Assembly (NCBI GenBank): GCA_948470475.1 | Contig: OX419338.1 | Location: forward strand, 35,803,595-35,867,594 | Direction of reading: 5' to 3' | Length of the DNA: 64,000 nt | DNA from: Galaxea fascicularis | Taxonomy: Eukaryota; Cnidaria; Anthozoa; Scleractinia; Euphylliidae | In this document: piece by piece, positions 32,401 to 42,943 of the stretch | Position numbering within the stretch: the first letter of the stretch is position 1 | How the letters are laid out: every line of letters begins with the position of its first letter | Notes under the pieces: generated by a model | Told to the model about the DNA's origin: nothing | The model's database searches: none | The model's input: the letters and a program-made list of their open reading frames with translations, nothing else | Position numbers and translations under genes: made by a program

Positions 32401-34461
32401 TTCTTGTGCGTGATTGGCTTTTCACTTGAAAGACAATAACGTGTCATAAATATTAATAGTGTTCAAGGTTTTTGGATTTTCAAAGTAATAGTTATCTTTT
32501 TTAGTAACAGCTTGTTAATACATTCACTGACCTACCATAAAAATGCAGCCATGGAAAAAGTGTTAAAACTTAAATTCTGAGCTTATGCCATTTATGTACG
32601 TGGCCCATCTTTTCTATCATTACTTTGTGCTCTGTTCTCTTGCCATGTGCCTTACACACTCCTGATTCTCCCTTCTCTTCTTTTTTAGTCCTTGTCATGC
32701 AGGGTGAAACTATCTTAATAATACTTACATACATGTACATACCTTATTTGATAACTACATTATGAAATATAGGCAGCCAAATGGCTGATGTGGACCTACT
32801 ACAGATAAATAACATATAGGCCAAAAATACAAACATAAAGGAGTAAAATTTATAAAATTTAAAACCCATAATTAAAACTATATAAAGTCATTCTATTTCC
32901 TGGCGATCAAAGACGTTTCCTTGTTTTAAAGAAGAAAACTTCATACCTTCAATGTGTTTCTGTCTAAAAAATTTCTGGTACTGTAACTAATCTATTTAAA
33001 AAGTTCCAAATTATCTATAGGACTTCTATATTGCAGGGTGTTTCTACCATTATCTGATTTAAATCTAATGATTCTAAATTGGTTTTGAATGCGAGATGAC
33101 CTTGATGTTATTCTTTTTGAAAACAGTTCAGTCACAAATGGATTGACTCGAGGTTTCATAATACACTTTGTGCATTAACGTCAGGATCTTTGTATAAAAG
33201 GTATGACAGTGTGATTGCTGTTATCTCTTTAGAGCAGGAACGTTTGGTTCTGTGGTGGAGTACGGATGTGAAAGACAAATTTCTGAACACAGTCTGCTGG
33301 CTGCTACAGTGCGCATTGGAGTACCGATTGGAGTGATGCTGAAAGTCAAGTGAGTTTCATGTTTTTTACTTTTCATTGCTTGGCTGTCGGGATACTAACA
33401 CCACATTTTCTGTTGTTAAAAACACAGATTGACGCGTGCAAGTCAAGTCTATAATTTCCCTATCAACCTGTCAACGGAGATCCAGCCAGGAGCAATATTT
33501 TACGGCACTGTTGTTCCTGTGGCTGTGTTTTGGGTGGTGAAAGTGCTGATCGTCAATCCATTCCTAAAGATGGAAAAACAGAAGTATGTATCTTTTGTTC
33601 AACTGTTTATAAATATGTTTCTCAAACTCAAACCTGAGGAAATTAACCGAACTGCCCCAGAGGCGAAAGTTCTAGTCTTACCCTCCCCTGGTAGATTTAA
33701 ATGCCAGACTCACCCCAGGGAGGGGGGGGAAGAAGAAGACTCCCATTTAATAAGTGACGCAGATGCTATCAGAAAGTTGCTTTTGGGGGCTGGATCACAA
33801 TATTTCACCCTAAGTAGTACGATTTTTGTTATTTTGTTGTTATTTTCGTCTCCCTTTGTGTAGGTGTTTTTTTAATCCAATGCCTTCTAAGCTATTGCAA
33901 TAAATGGTGAGGTTCTTGTATCTGATGGGAACGTAAACATTAATTAGCCTGTTAGTAAGCTCTCCATTAATGTCACACGAGACCTTAATAATGTGTCACG
34001 CCTTATTAGTGTGTCACGTCATCGCAAAAAAAGTATGCCAACTGCAGAATCTGTTATTGTTTAGGGAATCCGAGGCAAACAGAGAGAAATATGCCAAGCA
34101 AATGGCCGAGAACAAGAGAGAAGCCGAGGGCAGTGTAAGTTGATTTCCAGAATAGATGCATCAACTTTCCTGCCCATGGGACTTTGTAATATGCAGTAAA
34201 TATTCCTAGGACATGCTTAGCGTGCGTATATCGAGTTATGGATGCACGCGGGAAGTTTGGAGAGCACGAGAGAGGCGTAAGAGATGTTCGAAGCGTAGCT
34301 GAGAACAACTCTAGCTTCATTTGTCGCGAAAATATGCTCGAATATTTGTCCACGGACATTATCTGTTCCGAGGAGCGAGCAGTTTTCCAAGAGCGAAGCT
34401 CGAGGAAAATTATTATCAGATCTTGTATAGACGTTATTCATAAATGGCTGCCAATTCATCA

Positions 34462-34492
<31 letters not shown>

Positions 34493-37400
34493 AGCCTCAC
34501 TAGCATGTGCTAACTTGAAAAGAATTCTTGCTCTAATGTGAAGCTTGGTAGGCTAATTTGCACAAAAACAAAACACAAATAAAACAGCCACCATTTATGA
34601 ATAAGGTCTATGATTCATGACGTTCCTGAGTACCAGCTGTTTTTTTTTTTTTGTATTATTTTTCAACTTCTTTCCCACTTGTTTTCAGATACGACTCATG
34701 CAGGAAGCTTGTGGAAGAATTGTGGAGTATGAGTCGTCTAGGAATGGTAAAAGGAGGGAGTAAAAGTTAAAAATCTGCTGTGGTTGGACGATAAATAAGT
34801 GATTTCCATTTAATTCATTGGGATTGGATCAGCCCGTAGTGCATTTTTATACAAGTGGCGTTAATTGAATTCCGATCCCGCACCGTTAAAATGTTTTATT
34901 TTGACTTCAGTTTGCGCTCTGTTTTAGGGCTGATAATTGATTAAAATATAACGTACTGGCGAAGCCCTAGATGTACCTTTTCAGGGGCACCCAACGAGCA
35001 AATTAAGAAAAAACCCTTTGAGGGATATTTCTAGGCTCCTTGTAATGTGTTAAGACTGTTTAAAGAGTTGTTTTAATCAGCTAGAAAAATTTGATCTCTT
35101 CGGATTTCTTAGCTGAAAATTGAAGCGCCCGAAAATTTTAGAGAATGATATCTTCATTTCAGAACTTACTAGCTGAATGTTACCTTCGAAGAACTTCTCT
35201 GCGAACTATTTGCTTATCCGAAAATGCTAGGCGACCTTTTTAAGAGCAAAAAATTGCAAAAACATCTCTTCCGAAAATCTAAGGGACTATTTTCCCCTGA
35301 ATTTCCCTGGTTGCGAATCTTTTAGGTGATATTTTAAATGAGGAATCGGTAGCTTATTGGTAATGCATTATCCGAAAGTCTTAGAACGGGAAGACTCTCC
35401 CGAACAGATATTTCATCTAAGTTTCTCGTTGTGTGCGCCTGCCTTTTCAAACAAACTTTAAGAGAACCCATAAACAGCTTACAATGGTTACAACATGTCC
35501 ACAAAGTCAAACCATCGTGAACATCACCATGTTGGTGTTCCAAATCAATCCTCTGGGAACTGCATTCTATTTGTACGCAAATAGCTTCTATTGATTTAGT
35601 TAACCAATATGGCTGATAGTCACATGAGTGCAAACACTCTGTACTGCAGTTACTCTTAAACTGACCTTCTCTTATTGGTTTCAGGTGTGGTGATAGTTAG
35701 TGCATGGTATGGTCATTTGGTAACTATGGGAGAAAGGTATGCCTAACGTTAATCATCCTTGGTCCATTCCAATACCGTAGTGTCCCGCGGGATTGTAGGC
35801 ACGGAAATGTTTCCGCCCTCGGGATCAAATTGTAACCGGAATTGAGACAGTTTGACGTTTACTCTTTCGTGCGCTCTTGAGGAGCTTGATTTTGTCCAGA
35901 GGTTACTACCAACTGAGGTCGCAATAATTTTGAGTCTGCTCAATTATTAGAAACGATCGGAGCTCAACTCCCTTTCACTCTCTTGGACATCATTTCTTAA
36001 CGAAAAAAAAACATTTCCATTAATACACGACCTTTGAATCTGTTCCAAGTTTATAATTCTCAATTTTCGTGCATTCTAACTTACTTTGAACCACCCTCGA
36101 CGAGTTTCGACTTTCATAAACCCTGTCGTTGTTTTGATGACTCTTTCCTTTCTCCCAGTGTTTGCCCCACCCCCCCCCCCCCCCTACAAGAGTAAACTCT
36201 TTCCATCTTTGTCTGTATTGTATGGGGTCGTAGCCTCTTTTTCAGACCGTCCTTATAGCTATTTCTTTTGTCTCCGCTCTTACACTCCGCTATTACTGAA
36301 TTGAAAAAATAAAAATATAAATATCTTGTATGGAATAAATTTTTTTGGAAGGACTTTTATTTACAATTTAACAAAAAAAATACAGACCGTTACATTTAGA
36401 TAAATGCAAGATAAAATTCACAATACAACTCATTTCGCTTGATTCTTTCGTTTTCTGTAGTTCTCATGAAGTTCACCGAGGCCCAAGTAAAGTTATTGAT
36501 GTTACCGTCCCTGTGCAATGCCAAGTCAAAGACTCACGGCTTTTCCTCACAGAGTCTTCTAAGGTATACATATCCTTGGAGACCGAGGGGGAGATAGTCA
36601 GGAGAGCCCGTTTTGAAAACATTCGTAAGTCCCAGTCTTCGTCCTCTCCCGACTGTCTGTCCCTGGGTCTCCGAGGACGGGTGAACGCAAGTTAAGTAAT
36701 GCCAAATAAAATCAAATTTTTCGCCCATGAAATTTTTGACCGAGTTTGATTTTGAGAGTGGTGTTAAGAATAAGCAGAAATTTTTGCCACCAAGAACTAC
36801 TTTTTTAATCCATGTACGGTCGTCAATTTACATTATCAACTCCGTTGATAAAACCAAATTTTTGACGACAAACTAGACTTCGTAGAGTACAGTATGTCAA
36901 CAGGATAAATTGAAAACAAAAAAATATTTAATTGGACCCAACGGCGCCAGGTTGCTGAAGTTTGCGGGTATTAGTCAAGAATATCGCGAATTAATATTTT
37001 TATCGATACATATCCATAATGAATCAGGCGGCATGCGCGTTGGCTGATCGTAAAGAACTTCGCTAATGTCACAATAATGTCTCTTATAGTACACTCAACA
37101 AAATTACTCAATTCTGATTGGTCTAGAGCGGTACAATTAATCCCAAATAGTACTCCGTAGGAGTACCTATTAAGTTTCCATGACAACGGCGCGTAAGTTC
37201 GTCATTTTTGTGAATGTACTATAAATACAAAATCGCACGACCTTCTCGTACAATTCGGGATTAATAGATACTTGTAATTTTGAAAGTTCTCAAATTGCAC
37301 TCGCCTAAAGGCTCGTGCAATTTTGAGAACTTTCAAAATCACTCGTACCTATTAATCCCGAATTGTACTCGAGGTCGTGCGATTTCCTATACTAATTGCC

Positions 37401-38873
37401 CATTTTCTGTCTTTTTCAGAGTAATTTAACTGGATTTTATGATCCTTGTCCGGAAGAAGAAAAGATGTTAAGAATAAGATATTTGTTCAGAGGAGCGGTG
37501 CATGAAGTTACAGTGGGAGACAAAGAGCCAGTGAGGTTACCCAAACAATGTAAGTAGTGCTTGTTTGCTTTGTTTTTGCGGCTCTTTTTTTAAGTGAAGT
37601 ACCCTTCACAGGGACTATATGAAGCTTAAAGCCACGTAGACAGCAGTGGCAACGAAAACCCCACAAAAAAATTGGTCAAATGAGCAAATAAAATCGCCCT
37701 CCAGTGTACATTTCTCTGCCGTCCTATATTTCACTTTTTGGCCAATAAGAAACCTAGTTTTGTTTGCCGAGTACGGCCGGCAGCGGTTTACGTGCTGCTA
37801 AATTGTGCGTAAAAATCAACAACAGCAACAACAACATTGTAATTTTTCCGCCCTTTCAGTTAATTTATCTTTGGTTCACGAAACGATGATATCGAGGAGT
37901 ACATTCGCACTAAGGGCCATATGGACAGAATTGGGTGCAGCATTATGGGGATTTAAATTTAGCGCAAACTGTGGCAAGCGGGTATTTAGACGGTGATTTA
38001 CCCGGACGGCATTTTTCATTCAGTTTTCAGCTAAATAGTCGCCAAGTTGCTTTACGTTTGGAAGTACACAAGACCTCTTCACGCCCAAAACTCACTCAAA
38101 TGGCCGCTAGTTGTTACATACGATTTTTATCCCATTCTTAGGAAGCAGGACAAAAGTTGAAATTACAATTTCCTAACTTTGATTTGATTTGAACCGCCGA
38201 CCGGTAGAGCACCGGACTAGCGTGTGGGAGGTCGCGGGTTCAAAACCCGACCGGACCAACACTCAATTGACGAGAAAGTGCTGCCTTTGTAAGGACATCT
38301 GTAAATGGTTAGACTTTCTCGTCTTCTCGGATAAGGACGATAAACCGTAGACCCCGTCTCACAACTCTTCATAATTGACGTAAAAGAACCCACACACTGT
38401 TCGAAAAGAATAGGGGACGTAGTTCCTGGTGTGGTGATCTATCTCATCCGATGGTTAAGCTGCATAAGCTACTCTTAAATCCGAGGGTCAATAAAGTAAT
38501 ACAAGTGGTGGAACAGAGAATTAACTCTGGAGTGTAAATTAAAGTGCTAATAGAAACCCATGAAAAACCCACCGGGCGTTAGCCCTAGTAAAGGGTGTCA
38601 GGGAACCATACGAGGCAAAGAAAAAATTCTTATGACCTCGGTGGGAATCGAACCCACGACCTCCGGATAAGATCTACCGTTGCTCTGCCGACTAAGCTAC
38701 GGGGTCGGACAGAGAAAGTCGGGGACGATTAAGATGGTGAATCGCGGCGAAGTTTATAGTGCTACGCGGCACAACATATATATCAATAAAGTAATGTATA
38801 TATGTATGTAAGCGACTATTAGCGTGACTTTAATGTTTTCTCTATTTCAGCACACAAAATTCAACCGAGTTAG
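26444..38873 (+). CDS. DNAJC11: DnaJ homolog subfamily C member 11
   Basis: Twenty-one exons: 26444-26509, 26684-26770, 26955-26997, 27472-27542, 28339-28368, 28668-28739, 29290-29357, 30053-30104, 30974-31096, 31357-31424, 31590-31654, 31737-31861, 32186-32265, 33233-33349, 33428-33583, 34065-34134, 34689-34746, 35685-35736, 36461-36563, 37420-37549, 38851-38873; 552 residues, close to the 559 of mammals. DNAJC11 is a mitochondrial J-protein associated with the MICOS/MIB membrane-organising assembly. The N-terminal J domain starts at [12 protein letters not shown], has the HPD motif in [10 protein letters not shown] and ends near [14 protein letters not shown] coiled stretch [16 protein letters not shown] follows, then beta-barrel-like repeats ([29 protein letters not shown]), a hydrophobic segment ([17 protein letters not shown]), a basic coiled coil ([18 protein letters not shown]) and the DUF3395 C-terminal region ([30 protein letters not shown]). 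All junctions are GT-AG. The last coding exon contributes only seven residues. Confidence 0.96.
27091..27121. repeat. 13-bp hairpin in DNAJC11 intron 3
   Basis: tctgcagtaggtt and aacctactgcaga form a perfect stem around a short loop; no outer inverted ends were identified. Confidence 0.6.
29055..29166. repeat. Imperfect palindromic MITE, DNAJC11 intron 6
   Basis: taaaacaattatgttatttgc at the left is mirrored imperfectly by gagctcataatctaattgtttta at the right, with further inverted matching around ctatgcccaatagctgat / atcagctactacgcaatag. Noncoding. Confidence 0.5.
29475..29659. mobile_element. MITE with ATAGACC/GGTCTAT ends
   Basis: The left end atagacctctttcataatgg is mirrored by ccattatgaaagcggtctat at the right, 185 bp overall. 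It lies in DNAJC11 intron 7. A second element in intron 16 (34427-34611) has the same outer motif, so they probably share a parent transposon. Confidence 0.7.
30599..30612. promoter_or_regulatory. RFX X-box-like palindrome
   Basis: GTTGCCATGGTAAC fits the X-box consensus (GTnRCC-N2-RGYAAC) perfectly and is a complete 14-bp palindrome. It is in DNAJC11 intron 8. A second perfect match lies at 49019-49032. It may be part of a dispersed repeat rather than an enhancer. Confidence 0.4.
31088..31313 (+). repeat. DNAJC11: 113-bp tandem duplication including a splice donor
   Basis: Two adjacent near-identical 113-bp copies start at 31088 and 31201. Each begins tggggcgag|gtgggag, that is, the last 9 bases of DNAJC11 exon 9 plus its 5' splice site. 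The second copy is a ready-made decoy donor inside intron 9. Differences between copies are few. Confidence 0.85.
32690..33180 (-). mobile_element. Possible LINE 3' end in DNAJC11 intron 13
   Basis: The minus-strand text around 32740-32840 (tgtagtaggtccacatcagcc, ggctgcctatatttcataatg) reads like a non-LTR 3' region and the segment is unlike the surrounding intron. No coding remnant was seen, so this is a weak call. Confidence 0.25.
34427..34611. mobile_element. MITE with ATAGAC/GGTCTAT ends
   Basis: Left end atagacgttattcataaatgg, right end ccatttatgaataaggtctat, with an inner inverted pair tgtgcaaattagcctaccaagc / gcttggtaggctaatttgcaca. 185 bp, in DNAJC11 intron 16. Same length and ends as 29475-29659. 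Confidence 0.75.
36567..36685. mobile_element. Foldback repeat (gtctccgaggacg family)
   Basis: cttggagaccgagggggagatag is mirrored by the right-hand ctgtctgtccctgggtctccgagg. The same phrase recurs inverted at 39694-39887 and singly near 62845-62890. It begins just past the DNAJC11 exon 19 donor. Confidence 0.55.
37231..37384. mobile_element. Long foldback MITE, DNAJC11 intron 19
   Basis: aatcgcacgaccttctcgtac through tttgaaagttctcaaattgcac is mirrored by gtgcaattttgagaactttcaaa through gtcgtgcgatt, giving arms of about 70 bp. It ends 35 bp before exon 20, so a hairpin in the pre-mRNA would lie near the branch region. Confidence 0.75.
38192..38490 (+). mobile_element. tRNA-derived SINE
   Basis: tRNA-like head ccgaccggtagagcaccgg ... 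gcgggttcaaaacccg (degenerate A-box, good B-box) followed by a body containing aaaagaacccacacactg. The reverse of that phrase (agtgtgtgggttctttta) occurs at 63635-63652, so these are copies of one family. In DNAJC11 intron 20. Confidence 0.75.
38630..38790 (-). mobile_element. tRNA-derived SINE head
   Basis: On the minus strand gaccccgtagcttagtcggcagagc and ggtcgtgggttcgattccc form an almost complete tRNA with an acceptor stem that pairs except at one position. The anticodon stem does not close properly, so it is called a SINE head rather than a functional tRNA. In DNAJC11 intron 20. Confidence 0.6.
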
Positions 38874-39693
38874 CTGGATTATCGGAACAAGCAGTTATCA
38901 CTTCTTGCAATCATTTCACGGTGTTATCCGCGCTTGGAGCAGGTTAAACCGCTGACATCAACACGAGTTCACAAGTTGTCGCTTACAAAGTTTCAACAGT
39001 TTGGACGCTTGAGACTGGAGGACAGCAAATGCACTGAAGCAGCGAAGAAACAATTTCGTTTCAGGACAATTTTGAATACGGAAATTTTGTGCACTCTGCA
39101 GAAGGTTGAATTTCAACTCAGTCGGCAGTTTGCAAGCCGAGAACTAAAAAAGGTACAAAGATACAAACGTCAATCTACATACGACTTGATTTTAACCTTG
39201 TAATTCTCAATTTAAAAAAAACCCTCCACATTCGCGTCGTCATCCCTATTTCGCTGATGTAAAGTAGTCAAGTATGTAAAGTTCTGATTGTTGAAAAGTA
39301 AAGCCGTGCATTAATGTGATCATGTCTTTTTCTCTTGTCTTGTGTATTTGATCATCTTGAGATAATGTAAAGAGAATTAAGATAATGATCGCTACTATGG
39401 TCACCTGTTGTCGAGACTTAAGTTCCTTGTTGTTCCGCAAAAGTGAAGGAGAGTCATGGTTAGAGTTAATACTGAATGCAAATCATTGAAAGTGAAATTC
39501 TGAGGCCGGATTCACGAAGCCTCCAAAATTAAGGCGTTTGCTAAGTACTGTTTTCTAACAATAGGCTATTGATACTATTGTGAGGAAACAATACTTCGGA
39601 CACATCTTAACTTAGGAGGGTTTCGTGAATTCTACATTTCGGTAATTTGCGTCACCTGGCAACGCCTAACCGTTCTCTTCGAACGCTAATGTC

Positions 39694-39890
39694 ACGCCGT
39701 CGTCCTCGGACGGAGACCCAGGGGCAGATAGTCGAGATGGGACGAAGATTGGGACTAGCGAAAGTTTGTTAGACGAGCGGGAGATCCTCTGGGTACATAT
39801 TTTTAACCGCTCGCCTCACAAACTTTCGCTAGTCCCAATCTTTGTCCCATCCCGACCATCTGCCCTTGGGTCTCCAAAGACGATGTTACG
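39694..39890. mobile_element. Foldback MITE (gtctccgaggacg family)
   Basis: Left arm from gccgtcgtcctcggacgg to ggactagcgaaagtttgt, right arm acaaactttcgctagtcc to gggtctccaaagacgatg: arms of roughly 80 bp around a short centre. Related to 36567-36685. Confidence 0.75.
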
Positions 39891-40302
39891 CTGGGGTGGG
39901 TGCCACACCATTTTCACATCTGCCACTACACTGTCACGACATTTCACGAGATTTTCCGGCCTTAGTTAAATTAATGAGTAATGAACAGCCGGAAATGAAT
40001 CAAACGCTACAACCGGCAACCCTGCCCAAAGTTGAAACAATGATTATCAATTGGCACGTTCTTTGCTTATAAACCTCTCTTTACCCGTTGCATCCAGATA
40101 TAATGATGGATATCCTCACCATGGTTCCTTCGCCTTGTTCCCAGTCTCCAGTCACTTGTACTCTCTTTCCGCTTCACCTGTACGCACTTTCCTCCACCTA
40201 CTTGCACTTATCATCAACTGTTTCTCTTCAGGTACGAACTAACCTCACCTACACACACTTAGAATCGCTCATACGCATTTAACTGCACATATACGCACTT
40301 GA

Positions 40303-40563
40303 ATGAATGAAATTGCGTATGAGTGTCTGTAAGTGAGTAAAAGTGAATGAAATTGCGTATGAGTGACGGTAAGTGAGTACGAGTGAAGGAAAGTGAGTAT
40401 GAGTGACGGTAAAACAGTAAAAGTGAATGAAAGTGAGTATGAGTGACGGTAAGTGAGTACAAGTGGAGGAGAGTGGGTACAAATGAAGGCAAGTTATTGT
40501 AAGTGAGCGTAAGTGAGTGGAAATGAAGGCAGGTGAGTATAAATGAATACAAGTGAATATAAA
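40303..40563 (-). repeat. Degenerate ~10-bp minisatellite
   Basis: Around 25 units of a gtaagtgagt-like 10-mer with higher-order copies (e.g. gagtatgagtgacggtaag). The minus strand reads as a 185-codon frame of HSLTL/THTHF-type repeats; it is low-complexity and not taken as a gene. Confidence 0.8.
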
Positions 40564-40768
40564 TCAATGTGTGAAAACAGGGTTTGATGGCTTCACAAAC
40601 GGACAATCGGATGGGACGGGAAAACTCTATAAAACTTCTTTGCCGGGGAAAGGCTTCCTCCTGGGGAACTCGCTGGCTGCGGGAAGGCCGGGATCTATTA
40701 CGACGAACGACTATCCTTGAGACAGTAAATCCACACAGAACTTTGGCTCCAACGTAGGGTTTAATACC

Positions 40769-42939
40769 AACGTATCTGCACTGTAGTGTTTTATAATAAA
40801 CAAAGTTATGAGCCATCTCGTTTTTGGTTTCTGCTTCTGTTCGTTTTGTTTTATTTTTACATCTTAGGCTCTATTTTTTTTCTTTCCGCTGTTTTCTCTG
40901 GTTCATGTAATTTCAAGGCTCCTTGGGACCCTTATTGGAGTCAAGTTGTGGTCTAACTTGCCTTTTCCAAATTAATAAAGTGCTAGGGTTTAAAATGTTT
41001 TCATCAATATCATGTTTATTACTTTTAACAGTAATAAGAAAATATGTAACATAACTTAAAGAAAAAGTATGTATTAGTCACAGCAGCAAACGCTCTTCCT
41101 TTGACTCGACCTCTTCCCTGTTGTGTCAATAATAATATTTCGTGCACTAATTCTATATTCAATGCAATAACAATGCTTGGACTTAAGATCATCATGAACT
41201 TCTTGATTCTGCCCATTGTGTTTCAATTTAATGGTTGTACTTAAGATCACGAAACCGGCGGTCACTGTTGCCCCTTTTTATCGTGATTAACAGAAATAAG
41301 AATAATATGCAATAACATTAACTGAGTGTAACAAAAAGCGTACTTATGTCAAAGGAGAAACGGGAAGAGAACACGCCTTTATTTAAAATTACTGACTTGG
41401 AATTATAATTTTTGAAATCACTGGTGATCCTCACGCATCGTAGGCCTTTTTGGTTTTAATTTTCTCTTATACTTCAAAATGGAAATGTAACAATACCAAC
41501 CTACGAAATTCCATAGATAAACAAATATTAATATTGGCAAAAAACCGTGTTATTTGAAAATGGGTGTCATAAGGTGGTAATTGAACTTCGTGAATTGCAA
41601 ATTGGGTCGGAAATCATACTCACGCGCGCGATTTTGAAATCACGCGTATGGTTTCAGACCAATTCAAATGTCACTCCACTCAGGCAATTTCATACATTGA
41701 TCGAAAGGCGTATAAAGGTTCAAACACAGAAGCCGTAAAGTATCATGTATTGACTGGGTATTCAGAAATATTTTTGGCATTTTTTACGTGGTTGTTTCCC
41801 GCTAACATTCAGGAAGAAAAATCACAAAAGTGAGCCTATATGCTATAGATGAAATTGAACAAGGAAATAAAACATAAATAGCGGTAGGAAATATGATAAA
41901 AGCTGATAAACCAATCGCAGTTTAAGAATTGTAGTCTCTTGCTAACATTCCACTTCGAAAGTCATAGCCTTGACAGTAACCAAGCGAAGGTTTTCTCGAT
42001 ACGAGTATACGTTTACCGATCTTACCAGTTAATCTATATAAGATTTAACTACGGCTTTATCTTCTTTAAACCTTTAACAGCTCTATATGATTTTCAAATT
42101 GGACGAAAAATGTTTACATATAGAAAGTCATACTGTTGTCAAAATCTTGACGAAAGTCATAAAACAGGCGTGTGTATAGGAAATTGCAAAGCCAAAATAG
42201 CTAAGAAATTACTCATTATGACATCATGACTACCACCTCTCCATTGTCGCCACATTCTCTCGTCCAAATAGGATTGCAGATCTTCTCTCCGCAGTCCCTT
42301 TCTTCTATTTCGGCCCAGTTAAGTTGGCTCCAGGCAGATTCCACTTCTTGCGTGTGCACGCCTGTGAGAGGATCCACGAAATTGTGCGCATGTACCACCA
42401 CTTGGTGTGCTTCAACGTTAGGCAGCCCAGTCAAACGACGGTATGCTGGCCAATCGTCAGAGTGTACGTCAGTTCCCGGTAGAAGACATCTCTGCACAAT
42501 TGGTAACAGAGTAGCGGCATCTCTCCTCTCGACGACTTGAAAGTAGCCTCTTGCGGGACTGTGTTCCACCGAAACTACTCCAAAGACCCAAGCATCACGG
42601 GCAGCCCTCCTCCCTCTGTTGTACTGCAAGAAAAAATGTGCGGATGTCATTGTGTGACAAAGTATTCGGCCGGCAAAGGTTGGGATAATTTGTAGTTTAT
42701 GCATGTTTTCTTTAGAAGTCCCAGACCATACAGTCGAGCAGTAGAACAGTTTGCTAAATACTAGGGAATTTAGGTTTATGTACAGTACATCAAATGAAAA
42801 GCGTCTGCTGCTGTGACTAATATATACTTTTTCTTCAAGTTTAGGATGTAAAAATAAAACAAAACGAACAGAAACAGAAACCAGAAACGGGATGGCTCAT
42901 AACTTTGTTTATTATAAAACACTACAGTGCAGTTACGTT
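40769..42939 (-). mobile_element. ISXO2/Merlin-like DNA transposon, 99-bp TIRs
   Basis: Inverted repeats at 40769-40867 and 42841-42939 match at nearly every position (aacgtaNctgcactgtagtg, then cataactttgtttattataa in reverse). Inside, near the right end on the minus strand, is an ISXO2-like transposase remnant. Merlin elements normally have short TIRs and 8-9 bp target duplications; here the TIRs are long and no duplication is visible, so the ends may extend or be eroded. Confidence 0.75.
42216..42704 (-). pseudogene. ISXO2-like transposase, truncated and frameshifted
   Basis: An exon beginning after a ttcttgcag acceptor (about 42624 downward) encodes the IS1595/ISXO2 DDE-type core: [64 protein letters not shown]. 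Aspartates of DAWVFG and SDDW fit the first two catalytic positions, with Glu in QEVESAW. After ESAW the frame is lost, and the usual C-terminal segment ([18 protein letters not shown]) continues in another frame, showing a frameshift near 42310-42330. The N-terminal zinc ribbon is absent. The copy is therefore inactive on its own. Confidence 0.8.
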
Positions 42940-42943
42940 TGCC

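Noticed and set aside
38630..38708. Possible functional tRNA gene on the minus strand
   Set aside because: Acceptor stem and B-box look good, but the anticodon stem does not close and it resembles the other SINE heads.
40259..40816. 185-codon minus-strand frame with HSLTL/THTHF repeats
   Set aside because: Direct translation of a degenerate 10-bp minisatellite plus part of a transposon end.
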